Part shown: one piece after another, positions 1-5,242 of the stretch
How positions within the stretch are numbered: the first letter of the stretch is position 1
How the letters are laid out: every line of letters begins with the position of its first letter
Origin: Candidatus Bathyarchaeota archaeon
Lineage (GTDB): Archaea > Thermoproteota > Bathyarchaeia > TCS64
Reading direction: 5' to 3'
Length of the DNA stretch: 5,519 nucleotides
Assembly: GCA_030670015.1 (NCBI GenBank)
Contig: DAOVCM010000074.1
Location: 1-5,519, forward strand
Position numbers and translations under genes: made by a program
Notes under the pieces: generated by a model
The model's input: the letters and a program-made list of their open reading frames with translations, nothing else
Database searches by the model: none
Told to the model about the DNA's origin: nothing

Positions 1-34
1 TTCATTAAAGCAGACATTACCAGGATGTATTTCA

Positions 35-832
35 TTGACAATAATCATTTGCCTCGTAGGAACCCACTTCCGTCGTCCCTTCGATGGTATCAGGTACTGG
101 AGCAGGCGTCAAGGCATAACCAGACTTTACCTCCTGTTCAGTAACGCCGAGTCTGAGGACGAGACAGCCATCTTTTCATACATGTCGAGGCGTAACGCGG
201 AAGATCTGAAAGGCAAGCTTGAGATCATGGAGCCAATCATGGTGGGCTACGACCCCATGGACCACAGAGATGCCTTCAGGACCATTTACGGTATCCTCGT
301 CTCAGCCCGTAAAGACGGTGAGGAGGTTCTAATAGATATAACCTCTACAACCAACCTGACTCAGGGCGTCGCCCTCACCATCGCCCTCATGTTTAGAAAT
401 GCCAGGGTCTATACTGTCCCCTCTGAAAAGCCTGCGTGGTACGTCACGGGGCGGGTCGGGGATGAAAAATTCGAGGATTGGTTCCAGAACGCCCGGAGCC
501 AGTCTAGCCTCGATCCTATCGAGATCAGTCTCCCCGGCTACCGGCTGGAGCCTCATACAAAACACGAGGAGAGGGAATGGGAAGTAGAGAAGGAGGTGCT
601 CAAACTTCTAAGGGAGCACGGCGGCGAGGCTGAATCCATCAGTGACATTATCCGCTGGTCTGGATACAAGGCCGCGAGCTCCACTCTCAGGAATAGGTTC
701 AGCCGCATCGTGTCAAGGCTCGAGATCAAGGGACTTATTGATGCCGCGAAGGGCTCCAAGATGAAGGTCATAAGCCTGACCGCGTTCGGCGTCATCTTCG
801 CCGAAGCCCTCTCTGACCTTGCCGACATATAA
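35..832 (+). CDS. CARF/Rossmann-like sensor with C-terminal winged-helix DNA-binding domain (Csa3- or DUF6293/HFX_2341-like regulator)
   Basis: The product has 265 residues. The first ~170 read as an alternating beta/alpha Rossmann-like domain: a hydrophobic first strand (IIICLVGTHF, residues 3-12), and a strand plus polar loop at about 98-111 (VLIDITSTTNLTQG). That loop sits where CARF proteins such as Csa3 carry the conserved D-x-[ST]-G-G-T-like ligand-contacting loop. Residues ~180-265 look like a winged helix: EWEVEKEVLKLL, then ISDIIRWSGYKAASSTLRNRFSRI as helix-turn-helix, then a basic wing (AKGSKMKVISLT). The domain order matches Csa3-type and HFX_2341-type archaeal regulators, so a ligand-controlled transcription regulator is inferred. 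The start is a TTG with AGGATG 7 bases upstream, and it places the first strand right at the N-terminus, as CARF proteins do. The frame is open to the left window edge, so an upstream start cannot be excluded. No CRISPR or cas gene is visible here, so the ligand and targets are unknown. Confidence 0.62.
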   Translation: MTIIICLVGTHFRRPFDGIRYWSRRQGITRLYLLFSNAESEDETAIFSYMSRRNAEDLKGKLEIMEPIMVGYDPMDHRDAFRTIYGILVSARKDGEEVLIDITSTTNLTQGVALTIALMFRNARVYTVPSEKPAWYVTGRVGDEKFEDWFQNARSQSSLDPIEISLPGYRLEPHTKHEEREWEVEKEVLKLLREHGGEAESISDIIRWSGYKAASSTLRNRFSRIVSRLEIKGLIDAAKGSKMKVISLTAFGVIFAEALSDLADI

Positions 833-931
833 CTCAACCAGAAACCAGGAGGTCAGGCGTGAAATGGTTATAAGCTCATGACTCCCTTCTTGGCATATTT
901 CCCAAACAAATAGCTATAGAGTAGTTAGGTT

Positions 932-983
932 AAATAGGATTATTTCTATCTTCGAATCTTCTGAGGGTCCCCTAAAATAGGAT
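932..983. repeat. Direct repeat AAATAGGAT, two copies 43 bases apart
   Basis: AAATAGGAT occurs exactly at 932-940 and 975-983, in the same orientation. The centre-to-centre distance of 43 bases is close to four helical turns, so a protein bound to both copies would contact the same DNA face. Both lie upstream of the TATA-like box for the gene at 1080 and just downstream of a probable winged-helix regulator gene. An operator role is inference; the repeat is short and AT-rich, so chance is a real alternative. Confidence 0.3.
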
Positions 984-1028
984 ATGGATCTTGCGTTGAC
1001 ACTAGATTTCCTTTCAGATACTTGGGTA

Positions 1029-1039
1029 GGTTTTTATCT
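1029..1039 (+). promoter_or_regulatory. TATA-like promoter element for the gene at 1080
   Basis: GGTTTTTATCT at 1029-1039 resembles an archaeal TATA box (core TTTTTAT). A start site about 25 bases downstream would fall near 1060, giving a leader of ~20 bases that still contains the GGAGGT at 1068-1073. The spacing is therefore consistent with a genuine promoter. No start site can be proven from sequence alone. Confidence 0.45.
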
Positions 1040-1067
1040 CTCTGTTTAGCCTTCCATACCTAACCCC

Positions 1068-1073
1068 GGAGGT
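1068..1073 (+). promoter_or_regulatory. Strong Shine-Dalgarno site that fixes a TTG start
   Basis: GGAGGT is an exact complement of the archaeal/bacterial 16S rRNA 3' end. It lies 6 bases before the TTG at 1080. This is the main reason for choosing that TTG as the start of the downstream gene, since the first ATG in frame is well inside the conserved-looking N-terminus. Confidence 0.75.
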
Positions 1074-1079
1074 TTCGAG

Positions 1080-1892
1080 TTGTATCTACAGGTTACCCTG
1101 ACCCCTGCGGAGGGGAAGAGAATCATCGGACGGGCCATCGCAGAGATGGATGTAGTCCAAAACGCTCTGAAGAATGGCACGATTATCATCGCGACGAGCA
1201 CAACAACAGCTTATGTGTTTGAGGAGCTCCTAGGGAAAGAGGTAAAGGACAAAGGTATGTTCACTGCGGGCGTTGTTACAGCGAAGGGCTGCTGCGTAAC
1301 CGACCCAGAAGGTAGATATGGTCACCAGGTGATCCAGAAGGGAAAGGTTTCCGAGATGAAGACCCCCGACCTTCCAAAGGTCTTGGCGGGGATGGGTCCC
1401 GAAGATGTGTTCGTCAAGGGAGCTAACGCCATAGATCCCTTCGGACAGGCCGGGATACTTCTGGGCGGCGCTGGTGGAGGCACCATAGGACACTCATGGG
1501 GGTATGTCACTGCAAACGGCATCACAGCCATCATAGCGGCTGGCCTTGAAAAGCTCGTTCCCATCTCCCTTGCTGACGCTGCCATCAAGACTGGGATCAG
1601 GACGGTGGACCGGTCGCTCGGCATGGCCGTCGGGATGATGGTTGTTCAAGGAAATATCGTCACTGAGATGGAGGCCCTGAACCTGCTGACGGGTGTAGAG
1701 GCTATCCCCATCGGTGGCGGTGGGATCCACGGGGCTGAGGGCTCGAAGATATTCGTTCTCGACGGTGAGGAGGAAAACATCAAGGCTGCCTATAACCTCG
1801 TTTGCTCAGTCAAGGGGGAACCGGCGCTTGAGACGAAGGTCCTAAGATGCGATCTGTGCGGCGCTAAATGCGACTACAGCACGAAGAAGTAG
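1080..1892 (+). CDS. Uncharacterised protein with glycine-rich loops and a C-terminal CxxCxxxC cluster
   Basis: The product is 270 residues; I do not recognise it as a named family. Residues 7-20 (LTPAEGKRIIGRAI) and 33-52 (GTIIIATSTTTAYVFEELLG) resemble the opening of NagB/RpiA/CoA-transferase-like (ISOCOT) folds. In those proteins a helix is followed by a strand and a Ser/Thr-rich phosphate loop. Residues 109-120 (DVFVKGANAIDP) recall the D-x-x-x-x-G-A-x-x-I-D strand of the same superfamily. They are followed by a very glycine-rich stretch (AGILLGGAGGGTIGHSWG, 124-141) and a second one (IGGGGIHGAEGS, 211-222). Cysteines sit at 71-72, and C257/C260/C264 near the end form CxxCxxxC, suggesting a zinc or other metal/cluster ligand. 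No signal peptide or obvious membrane helix is seen, so it is probably cytosolic. The fold assignment is inference; the enzymatic role is unknown. It is read from its own promoter and a strong SD, and is convergent with the glycosylase gene. Confidence 0.8.
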   Translation: MYLQVTLTPAEGKRIIGRAIAEMDVVQNALKNGTIIIATSTTTAYVFEELLGKEVKDKGMFTAGVVTAKGCCVTDPEGRYGHQVIQKGKVSEMKTPDLPKVLAGMGPEDVFVKGANAIDPFGQAGILLGGAGGGTIGHSWGYVTANGITAIIAAGLEKLVPISLADAAIKTGIRTVDRSLGMAVGMMVVQGNIVTEMEALNLLTGVEAIPIGGGGIHGAEGSKIFVLDGEEENIKAAYNLVCSVKGEPALETKVLRCDLCGAKCDYSTKK

Positions 1893-1895
1893 ACA

Positions 1896-3116
1896 TCAGC
1901 CTATCCTTGGCTTTTCCTCTCGTATCTCCACGTTATCCGCGCCGTTGAACCTAGCGAAGCTTTCCATTGCCTCATTAAAGGCGTTCTCGAATGTTTCATC
2001 GGGTTTGAACCAGGGCTCGTGCCAGACTGAGTGGATGATCATGGTTCTACTTTTTCTGTCCATCTTTGGCACGATTCTGCCTATTAGGTGGTCTCCTTTA
2101 AGGATGGGGAGGTTGTAGTATCCGTATTTCCTTTTTTCCTTCGGGATGTATGTCTCAAGCTTCACCTCGTAGTCGAAAAGCTCCTTAACCCTATCCCTGT
2201 TCCAGAGCACGTTGTCAAAGTTGGTGAGGAACCTGACCCCGTTGAGTTTGAAATCGCCCTCCTCTATTTCCTGAATTCTTCCAGCGTCTTCTATGAGACA
2301 GTAGTAAGGCTTTGTATCTCCTTCTACGTCGAACCTGGCTGCTCTGTTCTCCTCCACTAACTTGTTCAAAGTCACTTGCAGTTGGCGGCTTGTCCTTCGG
2401 AGAGACATGCTCCATGGGAGATAGTATTTCCGAATGTTAGAAGCTTTGATCAGACCTAGACAGCCCATAGTGCGCAGAACGAAGAATTGGATCCGCTCCT
2501 CCTCTGTTGGTTCTGAGGTGTCCACCCAGGAGGGGAGGATCCTTTCTGCCAAGTTGTAGAACCTCTGAAAGTTCTCCCTATGGGAGATAAGGAGGATGCC
2601 GGCTCCGTAGAGGGCTTCGAGGGCTATCTTCGCAGGTTTCCAGTCCCACCAGCCCTTAGAGGGCCCCTTCCTACTGTGCTCGAAATCCTTTGTACCTAGA
2701 GGGCCTTCTTGCCGTATCCTTTCGAGCACTTGTTCGAGTATACTTGTATCGCCCCCACCCCATTTTTTCACGTTCTCCTCCATCTTGTCTCGTCGGTTTT
2801 TCATCGAGCGAATATAGTACCTGTAGTCCCTCAGAGGGATGTAGGAGGCGGCGTGTGCCCAGTGCTCGAAGAGGAGGCGGTCCTTATAGGCCAATTCGTG
2901 CAGGAGCTTCTTGTCGTAGGTGTCCAGCCTAGACCAGAGGGTGAGGTAGTGGGCTCTCTCCACGACATTTATAGTGTCGATCTGAACGCAGCCCAACCTT
3001 TCCACGGTATTATAGATATCATTCTTCGTGACAGCGTTCGGTCGCTTATTGAATCCCTGCTTCTCAAGCATGAGCCTCCGGACCACTTTCTTGGATATTC
3101 GCACAGCGCTGATCAC
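1896..3116 (-). CDS. AlkX/YcaQ-family DNA glycosylase (HTH_42 winged-helix protein)
   Basis: The protein has 406 residues, close to the ~410 of E. coli YcaQ (AlkX). The family (COG3214, HTH_42) is built of winged-helix repeats. It removes bulky alkylated bases and unhooks interstrand crosslinks, leaving an abasic site for repair. Visible family marks are the catalytic-type Q-x-D motif at Q45-I46-D47 (LGCVQIDTIN), then ERAHYLTLWSR (53-63), FEHWAHAASYIP (83-94), and a C-terminal GYYNLPILKGDHLIGRI block from about residue 332. QxD is the AlkX-type variant; AlkZ proteins have QxQ. The start is a GTG at 3114-3116 without a convincing ribosome binding site, so the transcript may have a short leader or none. 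A second GTG four codons later is possible. The gene is divergent from cbf5 and its stop lies 3 bases from the stop of the convergent gene. Substrate specificity cannot be read from sequence. Confidence 0.87.
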   Translation of the reverse strand: MISAVRISKKVVRRLMLEKQGFNKRPNAVTKNDIYNTVERLGCVQIDTINVVERAHYLTLWSRLDTYDKKLLHELAYKDRLLFEHWAHAASYIPLRDYRYYIRSMKNRRDKMEENVKKWGGGDTSILEQVLERIRQEGPLGTKDFEHSRKGPSKGWWDWKPAKIALEALYGAGILLISHRENFQRFYNLAERILPSWVDTSEPTEEERIQFFVLRTMGCLGLIKASNIRKYYLPWSMSLRRTSRQLQVTLNKLVEENRAARFDVEGDTKPYYCLIEDAGRIQEIEEGDFKLNGVRFLTNFDNVLWNRDRVKELFDYEVKLETYIPKEKRKYGYYNLPILKGDHLIGRIVPKMDRKSRTMIIHSVWHEPWFKPDETFENAFNEAMESFARFNGADNVEIREEKPRIG

Positions 3117-3240
3117 ATAACAACAGGACTTTCATCTCATATGTATGGTGGTTTCTAGGCCGGAATCCTGTTTTATAAAACGCTAAAACATTTCACATCA
3201 TGATTTAAAAGACTGGTGCGTCAATTGAAAGGGGGAAAAC
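3117..3240. promoter_or_regulatory. Divergent promoter region between the glycosylase gene and cbf5
   Basis: These 124 bases separate two head-to-head genes. A perfectly symmetric TATA-like box, TTTTATAAAA, lies at 3171-3180. On the + strand a start ~25 bases downstream (near 3201) would leave a ~40-base leader containing the cbf5 ribosome binding site. On the - strand it would start near 3150, ~34 bases before the GTG. A second TATA-like stretch (GATTTAAAAG, 3202-3211) and a weaker one on the - strand near 3138-3146 are alternatives. AACAGGACT at 3122-3130 and AATCCTGTT at 3164-3172 form an inverted repeat matching at 8 of 9 positions, which could be an operator or chance. Confidence 0.5.
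3227..3235 (+). promoter_or_regulatory. Purine-rich ribosome binding site of cbf5
   Basis: GAAAGGGGG ends 5 bases before the ATG at 3241. An in-frame TGA at 3226-3228 lies just upstream, so this ATG is the most upstream ATG possible in the frame. The site is G-rich rather than a canonical GGAGGTG, but its position supports the start. Confidence 0.55.
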
Positions 3241-4224
3241 ATGGGTGTCAAGCCTGCTTGGGAAGTGAGTCGATCAGTCATTGTAAGGGCAGAGGAGGAT
3301 GCCGACCCCAGCCTAGGGTGTCCACCGGACCAGCGATCGTTGCAGCATCACATCAAGTATGGCGTCATTGTCATGGACAAGCCTCCGGGTCCCACCAGCC
3401 ACGAGGTGGTCGCGTGGGTGAAGAAGCTCCTTGAGCTGGACAAGGCAGGACATGGTGGTACTTTAGACCCCAAGGTGACGGGGGTCCTTCCAATCACCCT
3501 ACAGGAGGCAACTAAAGTAGTTCAGGCTCTCCTATCGGCAGGAAAGGAGTATGTCTGCGTGATGCGTACCCACAGAGAAGAAGAGGAGTCTAAAGTTGTG
3601 GACACTCTGAAGCTCTTCGAAGGGGAGATCTACCAGAGGCCGCCAATAAGGGCTTCGGTGAAGCGACGGCTCAGGACACGGACAATATACCAAATCGACT
3701 ACCTCGAGGGCGACGGTCGGAACTGGCTATTCAATGTGGCCTGCCAGAGCGGTACTTACATCAGGAAGCTTTGCTACGATGTCGGCGAGGTCCTCGGGGG
3801 AGGCGCCCATATGCAAGAGCTTAGGAGGAATCGGAGCGGGCCCTTCGTTGAGAACGACCTTGTCACAATGTACGACCTAGCCGACGCCATCGACCTCCAT
3901 AAAGAGAATGGGGAAGAGGAGCCACTGAGGGGCATCATACTTCCAATGGAGACCGCCCTGAGCCTACTTCCCAAGATCTGGATAAGAGACTCAGCCGTGG
4001 ACGCCATATGCACCGGTGCAGCGCTGGCTATGCCCGGGGTTCTTCGCCTTGAATCTGGTATCAAGAAGGAGACAATGGTAGCCGTGATGACCTCAAAGGG
4101 CGAGGGAACAGCCCTGATGAGAGCGGAAACGTCAGGTGAGGAGATCCTCCGTTCCGAGCACGGCATCGCCGCGTTCCCCTTACGGGTTTTGATGCCTCGG
4201 GGAACATACCCTAAAATGTGGTGA
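3241..4224 (+). CDS. cbf5: Archaeal Cbf5, H/ACA guide RNA-dependent pseudouridine synthase (TruB family)
   Basis: Cbf5 is the catalytic subunit of the archaeal H/ACA RNP (with Nop10, Gar1 and L7Ae). It converts target uridines in rRNA to pseudouridine, and can also form Psi55 in tRNA. The 327-residue product has the family hallmarks in order: GVIVMDKPPGPTSHEVVAW (41-59), AGHGGTLDPKVTGVLP (69-84) with catalytic Asp76 (Asp85 in P. furiosus Cbf5), and GKEYVCVM (101-108) with the active-site Tyr104. These are followed by QRPPIRASVKRRLRTR (132-147), the SGTYIRKL motif (170-177), and GAHMQELRRNRSGPF (188-202). Residues ~244-327 are the PUA domain that grips the guide RNA ACA end; it ends in PRGTYPKMW, as archaeal Cbf5 usually does. 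The N-terminus is about nine residues shorter than in P. furiosus, and an upstream in-frame stop rules out an extension. It very probably forms an operon with the methyltransferase 3 bases downstream. Confidence 0.97.
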   Translation: MGVKPAWEVSRSVIVRAEEDADPSLGCPPDQRSLQHHIKYGVIVMDKPPGPTSHEVVAWVKKLLELDKAGHGGTLDPKVTGVLPITLQEATKVVQALLSAGKEYVCVMRTHREEEESKVVDTLKLFEGEIYQRPPIRASVKRRLRTRTIYQIDYLEGDGRNWLFNVACQSGTYIRKLCYDVGEVLGGGAHMQELRRNRSGPFVENDLVTMYDLADAIDLHKENGEEEPLRGIILPMETALSLLPKIWIRDSAVDAICTGAALAMPGVLRLESGIKKETMVAVMTSKGEGTALMRAETSGEEILRSEHGIAAFPLRVLMPRGTYPKMW

Positions 4225-4227
4225 AGC

Positions 4228-4836
4228 TTGACTGAGCACTACTTTTCTGAGCGTCCTACCTCTAAACTTAAACGGGGACTGGTGAGGTGCAATCTCCGAG
4301 GCCAGAACTTCGAGTTCCTCACCACATCCGGGGTATTTTCACACAAGCGTATTGACACAGGAACTCGCCTGCTTATAGAGTCCATGATTCTGCCTGAGAG
4401 GGGGGCTATGTTGGACCTTGGATGCGGATATGGACCTGTAGGAGTTGTGGCTTCTAAGCTGAAGCCCCGTCTCAGGGTATGGATGACGGATATCAACGAG
4501 CGGGCCGCTGCACTGGCTGAGGAAAACGCTCGGAGAAACGGCGTAGAACATATAAAGGTGAGACAGGGTCACCTCTACGATCCCGTTGAGGGCTTATTTT
4601 TCGATGCTATTGTCTCTAATCCACCTATCTCAGCAGGTATGAGTAGGGTCGTTAAGCCCCTTGTTATGGGGGCAGGGGACCATCTTGTCAGAGGGGGAAG
4701 TCTCCAGCTGGTGGTGCAGTCGAACAAGGGTGGGCGTACTCTATTAGCAATGATGGAGAGTTATCTTGGGGTCGTGGAGGTCGTGGCCAGGAAGAGTGGT
4801 TACAGGGTGTTAAGATCTGAGAAGAGCTTGGAGTAA
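4228..4836 (+). CDS. RsmC-like class I SAM-dependent methyltransferase, probably acting on RNA
   Basis: The 202-residue protein matches the single-domain archaeal relatives of RsmC (COG2813, MTS-type; M. jannaschii MJ0882 is a structural example). Residues 4-45 carry the family-specific lead, HYFSERPTSK through the SGVFSHKRIDTGT segment. Motif I is LDLGCGYGP (62-70), the SAM-binding glycine loop. D88 in MTDIN is the likely ribose-contacting acid, and NPPISAG (131-137) is the NPP[YFI] motif typical of methylation at an exocyclic amino group. An N2-guanine or similar rRNA/tRNA target is inferred, since RsmC makes m2G in 16S rRNA; the substrate is not shown. The start is TTG at 4228, with GGTGA overlapping the cbf5 stop at 4220-4224 as a weak ribosome binding site. 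The 3-base spacing implies cotranscription and perhaps translational coupling with cbf5. Confidence 0.9.
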   Translation: MTEHYFSERPTSKLKRGLVRCNLRGQNFEFLTTSGVFSHKRIDTGTRLLIESMILPERGAMLDLGCGYGPVGVVASKLKPRLRVWMTDINERAAALAEENARRNGVEHIKVRQGHLYDPVEGLFFDAIVSNPPISAGMSRVVKPLVMGAGDHLVRGGSLQLVVQSNKGGRTLLAMMESYLGVVEVVARKSGYRVLRSEKSLE

Positions 4837-4865
4837 ATACGTTCAGTAAAGGGCTGTGATGACAG

Positions 4866-5183
4866 TTATGATGTGCTAGATCGGGGTTTGAGGCGTATCT
4901 TTCTTTTATCTTTATCGGGACTCTGCCTGTAAAGAATGGCGACGTTACCTATGATGTCTACGAGTTCGCATCCTGTTTTTTCAGCGATTGACTTGGAGAG
5001 TTCCCTTCTCTCGGTTTTGTAATCAAGAAATTTGATCTTGATCAGCTCGTGGTCGTTCAGGGTCCTATCGATAGATAATATTAGATTGTCACTTACCCCG
5101 TTCTTCCCTACGTGGACCATGGGTTTGAGGCTGTGAGCTAGTCGCTTGAGATACCTCTTCTGTGAGCCTTCGAGTTGCAGCAT
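4866..5183 (-). CDS. YhbY-type CRM-domain RNA-binding protein, probable ribosome assembly factor
   Basis: The 105-residue protein is a single CRM domain (CRS1-YhbY; COG1534). E. coli YhbY associates with pre-50S particles, and plant CRM proteins bind introns, so a role in large-subunit maturation is inferred here. Visible marks are an N-terminal helix (GSQKRYLKRLAHSLKPMVHV), the GKNG loop at 26-29 (GxxG, as in KH-like RNA binding) followed by VSDNLILSID, HELIKIKF (45-52), and the terminal strand GNVAILYR (79-86). A basic lysine/arginine tail (KDKRKIRLKPRS) extends past the core and may add RNA contacts. The ATG at 5181-5183 is preceded by GGAAAGGAA. An in-frame stop further upstream, with no other start codon between, makes this start secure. 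It is convergent with the RsmC-like gene, and lies 59 bases after the GNAT gene on the same strand. Confidence 0.93.
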   Translation of the reverse strand: MLQLEGSQKRYLKRLAHSLKPMVHVGKNGVSDNLILSIDRTLNDHELIKIKFLDYKTERRELSKSIAEKTGCELVDIIGNVAILYRQSPDKDKRKIRLKPRSSTS

Positions 5184-5212
5184 TTCCTTTCCCAGCTTCC
5201 AGCACCACGCTC

Positions 5213-5222
5213 TTTAATATAG
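5213..5222 (-). promoter_or_regulatory. TATA-like promoter element for the CRM-protein gene
   Basis: Read on the - strand this stretch is CTATATTAAA. Its centre lies ~34 bases before the ATG at 5183, so a start site ~25 bases downstream would give a very short leader of about 8 bases. This suggests the CRM-protein gene can be read from its own promoter even though the GNAT gene lies just upstream on the same strand. Confidence 0.42.
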
Positions 5223-5237
5223 TTTCCCCGTGAAACT
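5221..5237. repeat. Perfect inverted repeat AGTTTC-N5-GAAACT next to the TATA box
   Basis: AGTTTC (5221-5226) and GAAACT (5232-5237) are exact reverse complements, separated by CCCGT. The dyad lies between the GNAT stop codon and the TATA-like box of the CRM-protein gene, where the archaeal BRE would sit. It could be an operator for a dimeric regulator or the stem of a weak hairpin after the GNAT gene. No U-run follows it on the - strand, which argues against a simple terminator. Confidence 0.4.
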
Positions 5238-5242
5238 TTGTT

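Larger units (their letters stand above)
833..1079. other. 247-base intergenic region upstream of the unknown gene
   Basis: I find no supportable coding region or structural RNA here. The region is more AT-rich than the flanking genes. It contains an orphan GGAGGT at 848-853, a 9-base direct repeat (932-940 and 975-983), a TATA-like stretch near 1030-1037, and the ribosome binding site of the next gene at 1068-1073. It is best read as the promoter/leader region of the gene starting at 1080 plus the 3' flank of the regulator gene. Confidence 0.6.

Noticed and set aside
945..966. TTCGAATC at 952-959 resembling a tRNA T-loop
   Set aside because: The flanking bases do not pair into a 5-base T-stem, and no D-arm, anticodon arm or acceptor stem is found around it.
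926..1063. TTAGGT (about 925-930) and ACCTAA (1058-1063) as an inverted repeat
   Set aside because: Six bases over a distance of more than 120 bases in an AT-rich spacer is expected by chance.
2709..3158. 149-codon open frame on the + strand opposite the glycosylase gene
   Set aside because: The - strand carries the conserved QxD and FEHWAHAA motifs over the same bases; the + strand frame is a shadow without family features.
4851..4867. Small hairpin CTGT-GATG-ACAG between the convergent RsmC-like and CRM genes as a terminator
   Set aside because: The stem has only four Watson-Crick pairs plus possible G-U pairs, and no T-run follows on either strand, so it is not supportable as a terminator.
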